64,000 nucleotides of DNA from Nageia nagi (Eukaryota; Pinophyta): positions 203,422,001-203,486,000 of the forward strand of contig JBITNC010000001.1 of assembly GCA_050084985.1 (NCBI GenBank), read 5' to 3'. The translations under genes were made by a program, and so were the position numbers. The notes under the pieces are model-generated. The model searched no databases and was not told the origin of the DNA. It saw only the letters and a list, made by a program, of their open reading frames with translations. This document shows positions 22,337 to 33,022 of this stretch, in pieces (within the stretch, counting starts at the first letter, position 1; each line of letters begins with the position of its first letter).

Positions 22337-22405
22337 ATGAAGAAAGTTCACCGGAAACCCGTGGCTTGAGCCACCAGTAGTCTTAAATGGCTTTGCAATA
22401 CTTAC
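22320..22405 (-). other. Candidate 5'-leader intron
   Basis: On the minus strand a GTAAGT donor at 22405 is followed 86 bases later by TTGTGCAG before GTTGAAG. Plant AdoMetDC genes commonly have leader introns. The size is at the small end for plants. This is inferred from consensus only. Confidence 0.3.
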
Positions 22406-23323
22406 AGGATAGTTTCTTGCACAAGATTAGAAACTTGTGGATTAGAGCGTAGCACGTACTTGGAAACTATGCTCTTGCTCTTTTCTCTCTTCCCGGCGAT
22501 ATCATCACCGTTTACCGCTGCAAAACATACGACTAGTCAGCTGCACCGAAAAAACACTATTCTTACTGAAAAGGTGGTTCTCTTCTTCCAAGTAAGTAAT
22601 GGTAGTTGAAGTTGAGAAGTGAGGACCAAATCACCTATATCATTTAAGGACAAATCACCCATATCGTTTAAAGGACAAGCGTCTGTGCGAGAATTTAGAG
22701 GTCGACGTCTACCACGACATATGATGAAGAAGCAAAATAATGAAGAAATGCTACAAGTTAAAATACTTTCAGAACCTAGTTTTGTTGAGAATGCTTTCAA
22801 CACATCGTTAATACAAAAGCCAAAACTAGCGACCACCAAGAATTAATGGAACATGAAGGGAGAAGCCCAATACCACATCTGGTTGTACATATGGAACCAA
22901 AGATGACGGAAGGCAAGAGCAAGCTCAACAAAACAGGTAGGGGCACGTGGATAATTCATAACTACACTTTTATCATCCTTCTAGTTAACCCACCTCTCCT
23001 ATTCCTCTATCTCCCCACCCAGCAAACCACGCTCCCTCTACCTTCGTACGCATGACATGACCATTCTGACCGTTGAAACTTCCCCTCCCGACATATCCGG
23101 CTTTTCTTATTACCTCTAATTTAATGCGTATTATCTGCTATGCATTCAGCACAAACGCAAATTCATTTAAAAACTAGAAAGAAGTAGAAGATATTTGTAC
23201 CATTGGTTATACAGGGATCGCACTTTGTCAGTTTTCATCACTGAACAGCTACACTGAGTTGCATTTGCATGCGTTAGAAGACAAGTTGTTAAGAAGGCGA
23301 TGAATTGGTGAAGAGTGGAGTGG

Positions 23324-23333
23324 TTATTTATAG
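23324..23333 (-). promoter_or_regulatory. Candidate TATA box of the AdoMetDC gene
   Basis: The minus strand reads CTATAAATAA, a textbook plant TATA box, followed by a CT-rich stretch where a start site would fall near 23295. That gives a leader of about 1 kb, plausible only with introns. A G-box (CACGTG) lies at 22944-22949 between this site and the gene, so a nearer promoter is also possible. Confidence 0.4.
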
Positions 23334-25120
23334 AGTGGAAAGAAAAGAGGGAAGAGGGAATCGGGGCCAATAGGAAGATGCAGATATGATGGGCGCTGTC
23401 CTCATCATCATTATTATGATGGTGGTCATTCTATGATGATAATGGATTTGTTGGAAAAAGGAGTTTTCACGCCTCTCATGGCAGTGAGTGGGAACGGGAA
23501 CGGGATTGGTGGTGCGAAGAGGCATGACAATGCTTAATCCGTCACGCGCACCATAGGAGGAAGAAGAAGTAGTAGAAGCCGAATTACAAGGAGGTTGGTT
23601 AGGCAAGGTGAAGGTGTGAGTGTGAGTGTGGGGTCCAACGCCACATCCCTTTTCCCCCTCACCACGCCACGCTCATGCACTGTCATAATCTCCACCTCCA
23701 TCCTCCTACTCATACCAATCCTTCTCTTTCTCTGTTTTGCTTCCATGGGTGCTTTGGTTGGTTTTCAGACGATGATAACACGTACTGATTATGATGCCCA
23801 CACGAGTACTTACTGTTATAATAGTGGCCGTCAGAACATCGATTTATTACACGCCCTTTTCCGTCCGGTGCGTTCCTTCCTCACAAGCATGACATGACGA
23901 TGATAGAGAGAAAGAACGAAAAACACGGCAGACATAACACACCTAACATAGCATTAGCATTGGCATTGGCATTGGTGTCTCTTTCTCTCGAGGCGCAAAA
24001 CGAATAAAGACGCACATTGGAGGCTGTGATGCTGCTGGTGGAGTCGGAGATCAATTGGTCGGACGGGGACCAGGACGCCATCACAATATGGGCCCAAAAC
24101 ACACACGATACTATCATTCAACGTATTGTTAGCGTATACATTTTTGTTAAGAAATGAAATTATTACACAGGCGTGTCTTAATCTAAATCCGACTAGCAGA
24201 GCTGTTCGCCAAATTTATCCTCGGAACGACTGCAAGTGCGAGTGCACTTTGTTGTTGGTTGGGAAAAAGCGATAATGATGCAGTTTCTTTCTAGAATTCC
24301 ATGATATTATTCGGAAATCCGAATAAGTAGTTTTGTATGGAGTAGGCACGCGTACGCATGCATCGTGCTAATGCAGCTGACAGACGGACTGTTCACGTCC
24401 CCCGCACCCCATTCCGATGCCTCTTGCCGTCGCATGTATAAAATGCTTATCATTACAGTACTTGTCCATGCCATTATAAGACTAGGATTGTTCGTGCGTG
24501 TGGAATCTCCTAGACCTAATTGCAGTGAGAGGCTCCTTCCAACTTGTGGGATCGATTCGTCACCTGATTACATGCAAATCTAATTACGAAATAATCTGGC
24601 GGAGGTTCCTTTGGGGCGTTGGGGAGAGTGTGCGGTCAGCGTATGACATCACGGAGTCCCCGGAGGACAATCGGAAAAATAGAGAGAAGTGGAAGCTGCT
24701 TGCGCTTTGTGCGACACATAATACGCACGTTCGATATGCAGCTTTAGAAGGGAGAATATTTAGTAGAAAGCACCCTCTTCCCATTCATGATGCGGCACAC
24801 TTGGAGTTAATCAAATTCAATCACCCCCCGAATCGAATCAAATCTCAAAAGCCTCAACCAGCATATGATAATGATTCATGCTCTTTGAATTGAAATTTGA
24901 GGTTGAAGAAATGGCTGATGTGGTGCTTCGAAGGCGTGATTCGTTTGACTGGAACGCCACCATGAAAAGCAACGACAGAATCTCCATGTTAGCAAAAGAT
25001 GCCTCCTCATCATGCCTTGCGCTGCTCACCATCTTTTACTGGATGCCTTCCTGCTTTTGGCATCTCAAGGGAATCACGACAACACGCATCTTCAACACCA
25101 CTCAAACCTAAATCCATCTC

Positions 25121-25925
25121 ATCAACCCATTGAATTTGTCTTATAAGATGATCATAATGGCCTCTATGTCCTACATCAACTCCTTGGGCCTAGAGATTCA
25201 ACACCTTTGGCAAAGAAAAGCATCTTTATATTAGGTGAGATCTCTAACAATTTATATATTAGTTTCAAAGGAGAAATTCATGAATAAATAAAATAAGCTT
25301 CTATAATATCATAAAATCTTTAAGAAACCTATCAAGTCACTTCAAAAAGGGATGGAATCTATACCTAATAAATAAGAGATACAAATGTTACAATGGAAGT
25401 GAAAAAAGAAAAATCTAATAGAATGTATAAAGAAGAAACAATAAAAATATAAAAGTAATAATTAATTTCTTAACGATTAATTTATAATTTTTATTTTGAT
25501 AGGTTAAAAGTATTAAGCATAATTAATGTATATGTTGTATCAAGTCTCATATATGTAATAAGTATAACGTTACATGATTTCTACTGTCCAATTTTGTACT
25601 TAGCCACCTCTCATCTTCAATGTTAAGTCACATCCCATTTTTACCTACCTCTCAAGATCTTGTTAAACCATTACATCATTTGTTAAGTTATCTTCTTAAC
25701 ATGTGTCCACCCACCATCATTTCCTTCTATCTAATTATACCTCAATGATCCAAAAAAAACTCATTTAATACATAAATTGAAGGGAAATTATGGCTTTGGG
25801 GAAATGAAATATATATTGAAGTGATTCATTATTAATTTTACAAAAAAGAATGACAATATTCATAGTTTATTGCAACATTGGCATAATAAAAAAACATGTT
25901 CATTCATTTTCAAAGGTAATTCTTT
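25121..25925. other. Intergenic AT-rich DNA
   Basis: No gene, repeat or transposon motif was recognised here. Confidence 0.4.
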
Positions 25926-25991
25926 CACATTATATAGAGTTTAGACACCATCAAATATCACATTATATAGAGTTTAGACACCATCAAATAT
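25926..25991. repeat. Perfect 33-bp tandem duplication
   Basis: The unit starting CACATTATATAGAGTTTAGA occurs at 25926-25958 and again at 25959-25991 with no visible difference. The event is therefore recent compared with the surrounding decay. Confidence 0.9.
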
Positions 25992-26015
25992 AAATTATGT
26001 TATTTGAATTACTAA

Positions 26016-26165
26016 GAGTTTTATTCTTTAAAAATAATTATCCCTTACTAGTGTATTTGGCTACCACTGAGTCTTGAATCCTTGCTCTTAAAGATTCAAG
26101 ACTCAATGGTACTAGGTAGCCAAATGTACTAGCAGGGGAAAATTTACTTTCAAAGAATAAAATTC
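26016..26165. repeat. Foldback element (long hairpin, about 150 bp)
   Basis: The left arm 26016-26080 (GAGTTTTATTCTTTAAAAA ... TGTATTTGGCTACC ... GAGTCTTGAATC) is mirrored by the right arm 26093-26165 (GATTCAAGACTCAATGG ... GGTAGCCAAATGTAC ... GAATAAAATTC). The loop is about 12 bases. Arms differ by a few substitutions and small indels. It is a MITE-like foldback; a small-RNA precursor is an alternative. Confidence 0.75.
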
Positions 26166-26387
26166 ATCATTATGTAGGCTAATGTTATTACCTCCACTAG
26201 AAAAACAATTATGATCGTGTTTTGTATTCTTAAAACTTCCATTCATGGAGAAATTCCAATTTGGGAAGATAGGGTGTTTTTCAAATTATGGGTAAGGTTT
26301 ATAATGTTATATTGAAGTCTATATCGAAGCAATATTTACAATAGAATTTTGTTCTTTCTCTATGTAGTACCATTTTTTTGTGTGTTT

Positions 26388-26846
26388 TGTTAAGAATGGA
26401 GCATGCTCAAACATGTTTACTACAAAATGTGAGCTCACTATTTCCTAACCAATGCAAAAAAGTACGGTTAGGTTCACTCCCAACTGACATATCGATTCAA
26501 CATACTAGTCAACTAGTTAGCCAATCAATTTGTAGCATTTCAAATAGCTTTATACATAGGTAGAACATGGCAGAACATTAGTCTTTTATATTTTTCTTTG
26601 TTATGTAAGTGTATTATGGCTTCTGCTTCTTATGAAAGGTTGTTAGCATATTGCTAAACATGCAAGGATGTAATGTAACTTATTTTTTGGCTTGATCACA
26701 TATTTTCTAGTTTGGCTTGTAGCAAGATAATTTATAAATGAGAAGTTCACTTCTCAACTATGTATTTTGTATTCATGTTCTAATGTGGAACTATATATGC
26801 TTTGTAAGTTTATTTTGAAGATAATTAAATAAGCATTTTCTCATCA
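26388..26846 (+). repeat. 5' LTR of the copia element
   Basis: The 459-bp repeat starts TGTTAAGAATGGAGCATG and ends TCATCA directly before the primer-binding site. It aligns with 34233-34687 throughout, for example in CACTTCTCAACTA and AATGTGGAACTATATATGCT. Confidence 0.9.
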
Positions 26847-26860
26847 TGGTTTTAGAATCA
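26847..26860 (+). other. Primer-binding site (decayed tRNA-Met type)
   Basis: TGGTTTTAGAATC follows the LTR without a gap. It differs from TGGTATCAGAGC by a few changes, the usual copia primer site. Confidence 0.6.
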
Positions 26861-27321
26861 ATTTTGATCCATTTGGGTTAAATTTGAAGTGAGATGACTT
26901 TGTGAAGATTTATCAAGTTTTCACAAAAGAGTGATCCTAAAGCTCTAGTTGGAATTGGGAGGAGTTCCTTTGCTAATCGTTGAATATGGAAAATGAAAAC
27001 AAAAATACCTTTCCAATACTAGAGTTCAAAGGAGAGAACTATGATTATTGGTCCATTTATATGAAGCACTTGCTCATTAGCAAAGATGCTTTGAAGATTA
27101 TGGAGGATAGCTATAATGAGCCAATTAATCAAAATATTGTACTAGTTCCAACTAAGCAAGCATCGAGGGATGCACAATAGAAGAATAACCTTGCAATATT
27201 CTATTTACAAGAAGCCTAAGATGAGAGCCTTTATCCAAGGATTGCAAGTTGTGCTTCAAGCAAAGAAGCATGGAAAGATATAAAAGAAGGCTATGAAGGG
27301 GAAAACCAAGTGAAATAAGTA

Positions 27322-27493
27322 AGGTTATAAACTCTTAAAATTTAGTTTGAAAATCTCAAGATACAAGACGATGAAATATTTGGAGACTAGTGCATGAGAG
27401 GGTAAGTGCAACAATGTGTCCCACATTGGAGGAAGTCTTAGGAACAACTAGATTTTTGTATTTGTTTAGTAACTTTTTATTTTTTTGAATTAT

Positions 27494-27545
<52 letters not shown>

Positions 27546-27675
27546 TAATCCACATATAATTCCTCACAAGTTAAAAAAATAAATTAAATATTATAAGTTT
27601 AGGTTATAAACTCTTAAAATTTAGTTTGAAAACCTCAAGATGAAAAAGAATGAAAGATTTGGAGCCTACTGCATG
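27322..27675 (+). repeat. Gag segment duplicated around an inserted TIR-family fragment (copy D)
   Basis: Direct repeats 27322-27396 and 27601-27675 (both beginning AGGTTATAAACTCTTAAAAT) flank 27397-27600. The insert starts GGGTAAGTGCAACAATGTGT and includes GAGGAAGTCTTAGGAAC and CACAAGTTAAAAAAATAAAT. In that order it matches the reverse complement of the right end of copy B (17829 back to about 17640). Copy D is thus a 204-bp terminal fragment of that family, expanded inside by an AT microsatellite. Confidence 0.7.
27497..27541. repeat. (AT)n microsatellite
   Basis: About 22 uninterrupted AT units lie inside the TIR-family fragment in the copia gag. Confidence 0.95.
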
Positions 27676-28199
27676 CTCAAGAAAAAGCTTGTGTGGAAAA
27701 AATGAAAACCCTTAGAGAGGATGTTAAAACTAAAGTTAATGTAAAAAAAGTGTTGAGAATAATTTTTCCTAAATGGTACCATATTTTCATTATCATTAAG
27801 GAGACTAAGTATCTATCTACTCTTACCTTTGATTAAGTCATAGGTTCATTGATATCTCATGAGGAGAGACTTCCTTCTTCAAATCCAAATGTTGGGGGGA
27901 TAGAAGAAAAAGATTTTTCATACAAAGAAGGTGAAACTAGTTCTAGTGACCAAGGGAGAGGCCAAGGCCATGGTAGAGCAAGAGTAAGATCTTCAAGAGG
28001 TAGAGGAAGAGGAATAAGAGGTGGATTCCAAGCAAGAGGACAACCTTAAGAAAGAGGTAGAGGTGATAAAAGTAACAAGAAATGTTACTATTGTGATAGA
28101 TATGGTCACTTTGAAAGTAAATGTGGAATAAAGGCTACAAATGAATGGAGAAATAGTTCCAACTATGGTGAAGAAGATGAATATTCAACTTTGTTCCTA

Positions 28200-29560
28200 A
28201 ATTACAACAAGGTTGATCAAAACATACAAGAAACTTGGATGCTTGACGCAAGTTGCTCCAACCATATGATCGATAAGGAGGAATTATTTACAAAATTTGT
28301 TAATTCCTACAAATCTAAGATAAATCTTAGAGATGATAAGACATAATAAGTTGAAAGCATTGGGACCATGGATGTAAACACCAAGAAAGCTATAAAAAAG
28401 GTAAATGATATGTATTACACTCTCAATCTAAAATACAACTTATTAACTATTGGTCAAATAATTAAAAATAATTTTAAGTTAGTGTTTGATGATGGGAAAA
28501 TGTACAATTTTTGATAAAAATTATGGTCATAAGTTGGTTACTACAATCTTGATGACTAAAAATAGGTTTTTCCCTTTAAAGTTTTATGGCTAAGAGGCCT
28601 AATTCCCTAATATGATTGTAGAAAATAAAATTTGGTTATGACATAAGAGATATGGTCATCTCAATTTTACTAGCTTGAAGTTGTTGACAAAAAATTGATA
28701 CATGGGCTACCCAATGTTTAAGACAACAAAGAGGTTTGTGAAGATTATGCTTTAGGCAAACACTCAAGAGAAAAATTTCTAAGAGGATAAGAATGGAAAG
28801 CATCCCATCCACTTCAACTAGTGGATTCAGATATATGTAGGCCAATGGATATAATGAGTATGGGTAACAATTATTATTTCCTCACTTTTATTGATGATTA
28901 TTCAAGAATGGTTTGGATTTATTTCTTGAAAAAAGAATATGAGACATTTAAAAAATTCAAATATTTCAAAAATATTGTTGAAATCAAAGTGGATATTTTG
29001 TAAAATGCCTAAGCACTAATAAAGGGGGAGAGTTTTGTTCACATGACTTTCTCATTTTTTACAAAGATAATGGGATAAGAAGACAACTCATAGTTTCCTT
29101 TACTCCACAACAATATGGAGTGGTTGAATGTAAAAATAGAATAATTATTGAAATAGGTAGATGTATGCTTCAAATAAAAGAATTATGCAATATGTATTAG
29201 GTTGATGCCTATAGAACTATTATCTACATTTTAAATAGAAGTTCCACTAATGCATTAGAAGGTATCACCCCCTATGAAGCTTGGTATGAGAAAAAACTAA
29301 ATGTAATCACTTTATGATCTTTGGTTGTTTAGCATATGCACATGTACTTCATGAATAAAGAAATAAAATTGATCTAAAGAGCCAAGCATGCATTTTTTAT
29401 AGGGGATTATGAAGATATAAAGGCATATAGACTATATAATCCAAAGACTAAAACGGTTGTAGTTTTAAGAGATGTGATTTTTGATGAAGGAGGAAAGTAT
29501 GGTTAGCATCCAATGATAATACTTCATCAAATTCTTAGCCCAACACTTCAAACATTTAGT
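28200..29560 (+). pseudogene. Degenerate copia protease and integrase
   Basis: WMLDASCSNHM near 28240 is the protease active-site region, where the family has D-S/T-G; here Gly is replaced. KRYGHLNFTSLKLLTKN near 28645 is the GAG-pre-integrase zinc region. The integrase core follows at 28821-29003 with ICRPMDIMSMGNNYYFLTF and IDDYSRMVW, then DNG and PQQYGVVECKNR near 29060-29130. The C-terminal part has YNPKTKTVVVLRDVIFDE. Multiple stops and shifts are present. Confidence 0.85.
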
Positions 29561-29859
29561 ATAAGGTACAAGTTAGCTAATAATACTCCATTCTAAGTCC
29601 TCCAAGAGCACTTTATTAAGTGCAACTTCAAGTCCATCAAAATTTGAAAGTGACAATGATGTTTCTCCACTTGATATGAGTACAAGGAAAGGTAAAAGAT
29701 CACTCTCTTGTCATCCCTCATCTCAAATTATATATACAAACTTTCATAGAAGATTCACTAGAATTCAAGCACATGAACGTGAACAAGTTATAACTAGGGT
29801 TCAAAATATGAATATATATAGTGATGATGAATAACCTAGAGGAGATGTTGTAAAGTATA

Positions 29860-30218
29860 CCTTAATGGATAGTATTGATTTGGAACCCTCTAGCTATGAA
29901 AATGCATTCACTAACCATTTTATGGATGAAGGCTATGGAGGAAGAGATCACTTCCATAAAAAAGAATGACAAATGGGAGCTAGTTAAGATTCCAAAAGAT
30001 AAAAATGTATTAGTTGTAAATGGGTCTATAAGACCAAATACAAGAGTGATAAAACTATAGAGAAATTCAAATCAATACTTGTTACAAAAGGTTTCATGCA
30101 ATGATATGGCATATACTATGAAGAAATATTTTACCCTATAACATGATAATAAATCATCAAATTGGTTCTCTCTTTGGTTGCTCATAAGGGATGGAAGATT
30201 TATGATATGGATGTCAAA
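29860..30218 (+). pseudogene. Copia reverse transcriptase, first part
   Basis: MKAMEEEITSIKKNDKWELV and the following basic segment (about 29920-30060) are the N-terminal end of copia RT. The frame continues to GWKIYDMDVK ending at 30218, where the nested element begins. After removal of that element and one TCAAA copy, the next codons continue as SAFLNAYL in the same frame, a hallmark copia RT motif. Confidence 0.85.
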
Positions 30219-30557
30219 TGCTAGGTCCCTATACTACTCATGTGACCCATATATTGTTATTATGTGTCCCATAGAAGTCCACTATGGTTATTGTTATTCC
30301 CTTACATTATTATTGTTATGTCAACCAGACATTATTATTGTTATGTCGGCTAGTGTCCTTTCATTGTAGTGGCACCCCTTGGACTCCTATATATACTAAA
30401 GAGGTATTATCATTTGGTCATTGATTGTTGTGTAATTGATATGATGTAAAGGAGGTTGCCCCCTCAAAGTGGCTTATTATAGATTTTATCTCTTATTCAA
30501 GGCATCGAGCTCTTTCTCTCTTGATTTTATGCTATTTTGGGAACATTGTTCATAACA
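30219..30557 (+). repeat. 5' LTR of the gag-only element
   Basis: It is 339 bp, starting TGCTAGGTCC and ending CATAACA. It includes ACTCCTATATATACTAA as a likely TATA box region near 30385. It differs from the second LTR by scattered substitutions and by lacking a 33-bp duplication. Confidence 0.9.
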
Positions 30558-31706
30558 TTTGATATCAGAGTAGATGATTCTAGGGTTTCACAGCTCAAAA
30601 CTAGTCATCATAAAATTTTTTCTACCAATTATTTTTCACAAGGATTTAAATTCTAAAATTTATTAAGTTTTTATAATACATACTGAAGAAGTTGCAATTC
30701 AAATTTCAGCTCCTAATTCACTATATTGTTCAAGTTACACTTGGGGGAAGTTAAGGTTTATGACTAGTCTCAAAAGCAGGTATGAAATAGGTGTTCTAGA
30801 TAAAAAAGTGTATATCAGAAGTTTTATAGCTCCAAACTAGGTGAAACCTATTGTATTGGTTAGGATATAGACTAAAGTTTATCTGTTATAATTTTCAAGG
30901 TCTAGGAATAAATAGGTGACACAAGGAACTTCATATAAGTTCACTCTTCTAAAAAATCCAAAAATCGGCACATTTTGGGAAAGTTGCAGCCATTTCCTCT
31001 TGGAATATCAAAATTTGACAAAATCTATGGAATTGAAAAGAAGAAATCTAAGGCTACCATAGGTAGAAATTTTAGACTCTAAAGGGCTAAAAGTTTAGAT
31101 TTACATTAGTTGGAAGGTCAGACAATAGAACAGTCTCCAAATCATGATTTAAAAAGGTACAATTTATTTATTTATTTTTAAAAAATTTGCATATATTTTG
31201 ATTGGAAGGTCTATTTGGGGTGATTCATAAGCTATTGGAAAGAGAAGAAAGAGGAGAGTCTTATAGGTATAGACATGTTCTGGCATCTTTAAACATAGGA
31301 GCTGTCGTTACTTTACCAGCACTGCATTCTGGGGAATTATGGTCTCCTACAATGTACTCGTAGTATATCACTTAGGCTACTATTGGATTCTCTCATGTAC
31401 CTTGAGTATATAGAGAGGCCATAATGCTCATGCATGTACATGGTATATAGAGAGTTCCTTTAGGATTCCCTCACGTACCATAAGTATATTCGTAAGGGCC
31501 CTTTTTGAACAGTTATGCATTAGATAGCACTAGCATAGATTTGAGCTCCCATGTACCTTACATATATAGGGAGACTCCCTAGAATCCCGAAACCAACCAA
31601 GTTAACCTTTTGAACATCCAAGAAATTCCTAATCCATAGTAATACTTAGTCAAAATGCCATCAAAAAAAAATTACTACACCAACTAGACCTCCAGAGGGT
31701 TCATCC
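30558..31706 (+). other. Untranslated leader of the gag-only element
   Basis: This 1.1-kb stretch runs from primer-binding site to gag start. No coding frame was recognised. Between about 31350 and 31590 it has four loose repeats built on ATGTACC...AGTATATAGAGAG, possibly part of a packaging or leader structure. Confidence 0.5.
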
Positions 31707-32583
31707 ATGACTATAGTAGAAAGTGAAGACATATTCTTTCGAATATCCCAAGTGGAAGAATTGGTTAAAGGGTGTGTAAAAAAGGGTGATATGGAGGAAT
31801 TAAAAAAGGATTTGAAAAAATATATGGTAATATTAATTGATTTAATTAGTTTGAAGGAAGAGTTGGTGGCTAAAATGGATCAAAATATGGAAAAGATTTT
31901 TCAACTCATACAAAAACCAAAGGGAAAGATTCCTAAAGATGTTGATATGGCCCAGGGTTATCAGGAAAATAATGATATTGTTCAAGGAGATAAACCCTTC
32001 ATTAATAAGCCTAATTTAGGAGGATATGCTTCTACTAATGGAAGTAATCAAGCATGGTTCTCAAGGGGAATCCAAATCCCCAAGATCGACATGAAAAAGT
32101 TTAATGGAAGGGACCCCATCACTTGGATATTTCAAATGGAGCACTTTTTTTGATCTACACCAAGTACCAACATCACAAAAAGTAACTATTGCATCCTTGT
32201 ATCTAGATCCTAAGTAGGTTGTATGGTACCAATGGCTTTGTGAAAGTAAAAAGGATTCTATTATATCTTGGTCTATTTTTACAAAGGAATTGATAGCCTA
32301 CCATGAGGATGTTAAGAATAATTCCTTCTTTACTCAATTGACAAATCTAAGGCAAAAAGGTCCAGTGATGGAGCACATTCAACAATTTCAAAAGTTGAGT
32401 CTTAAAGTGAATGACATACTAGATGATAGATTATTGGATCTCTTTATGGGAACCTTAAAGGATAACATTCAACATGAGGTGCATCTATTTGAACCAACAT
32501 CCTTAGAGATGGCTTTTAGGATGGCAAGGAAGGTTGAAAGTAAAAATATGGCAATGGCTGAATATTCCACATGGGAAGATTAG
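31707..32583 (+). pseudogene. Gag of the gag-only element, nearly intact (one frameshift, one stop)
   Basis: The frame from ATG 31707 has a coiled-coil-like acidic/basic N-terminus and IPKIDMKKFNGRDPITWIF. It then meets a run of seven T near 32144-32150, where one extra base shifts it. The shifted frame continues DLHQVPTSQKVTIASLYLD, has one TAG where Gln is expected near 32215, and goes on through ELIAYHEDVKNNSFFTQL to TSLEMAFRMARKVESK and a stop at 32581. This is a Retrotrans_gag-type domain. No zinc knuckle or protease follows: only about 65 bases separate the stop from the 3' LTR. Confidence 0.85.
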
Positions 32584-32650
32584 AAATTTCTACAAAAGCA
32601 TCCAGAACTACTAAAATATTGAGGACAACATTTTTTGAAGGAGAGGGGCA

Positions 32651-33022
32651 TGTTAGGTCCCTATACTACTCATGTAACCCATATATTGTTATTATGTGTT
32701 CCATAGAAGTCCACTATGGTTATTGTTATTCCCTTACATTATTATTGTTATGTCGGCCAGACATTATTATTGTTATGTCAGCTAGTATCCTTTCATTGTA
32801 GTGTCACCCCTTGGACTCCTATATATACTAAGGAGGTATTATCATTTGGTCATCGATTGTTGTGTAATTGATGTGATGTAAAGGAGTTTTCCCCCTTAAA
32901 GTGGCTTATTACAAAGGAGGTTGCCCCCTTGAAGTGGCTTATTATAGATTTTATCTCTTATTCAAGGTGTTGAGCTCTTTCTCTCTTGATTTTATGCTAT
33001 TTTGGGAACTTTGTTCATAACA
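32651..33022 (+). repeat. 3' LTR of the gag-only element
   Basis: At 372 bp it is the same as 30219-30557 except for substitutions and a 33-bp tandem duplication of the AAAGGAG...CCCCCTTNAAGTGGCTTATTA segment near 32880-32945. Confidence 0.9.

Larger units (their letters stand above)
22258..25120. other. GC-richer region upstream of AdoMetDC, no confident second gene
   Basis: The base composition resembles gene space, not the AT-rich repeats. It holds the candidate AdoMetDC leader and promoter up to about 23.4 kb. Beyond that are several short frames of up to 131 codons (24498-24893 +, beginning with GTG) and a start-like AAATGGCTG context at 24910. No protein family was recognised and no exon chain could be traced. 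Low-complexity pieces include a CAT/ATG-rich stretch (23403-23440) and GGCATT/AGCATT hexamers (23949-23976). A plus-strand TATAAAA at about 24438 could mark a divergent promoter. Confidence 0.4.
26986..28160 (+). pseudogene. Degenerate copia gag with CCHC zinc knuckle
   Basis: The ATG at 26986 opens a frame with FPILEFKGENYDYWSIYMKH, the start of copia Gag (UBN2-like). After several stops and the inserted segment at 27397-27600, the frame at 27849-28049 encodes an Arg/Gly-rich stretch. This leads into CYYCDRYGHFESKC at about 28083-28124, an intact CX2CX4HX4C nucleocapsid knuckle. The 75-bp piece 27322-27396 is duplicated at 27601-27675. The protein would coat RNA in the virus-like particle; this copy cannot be made whole. 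Confidence 0.8.
30219..33022 (+). mobile_element. Gag-only LTR retrotransposon (TR-GAG type) nested in copia RT
   Basis: LTRs at 30219-30557 and 32651-33022 share their sequence from TGxTAGGTCCCTATACTACT to GTTCATAACA. An exact 5-bp target duplication, TCAAA, lies at 30214-30218 and 33023-33027. A primer-binding site resembling tRNA-Met (TGATATCAGAGTAGA) follows the first LTR, and a purine tract GAAGGAGAGGGG precedes the second. The interior holds a single gag and nothing else. Non-autonomous elements with LTRs plus gag have been described in plants as TR-GAGs. It needs pol in trans from another element. Confidence 0.9.

Noticed and set aside
22537-22846. Overlapping frames on both strands in the AdoMetDC leader (100 codons minus, 75 codons plus)
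   Set aside because: Neither resembles the conserved AdoMetDC uORF or any known protein. The plus-strand one includes a short internal duplication (KSPISFK twice) that explains its openness.
23595-24893. Plus-strand frames of 100 and 131 codons
   Set aside because: No protein family is recognised, the second begins with GTG, and no splice chain could be traced; openness is expected at this GC content.
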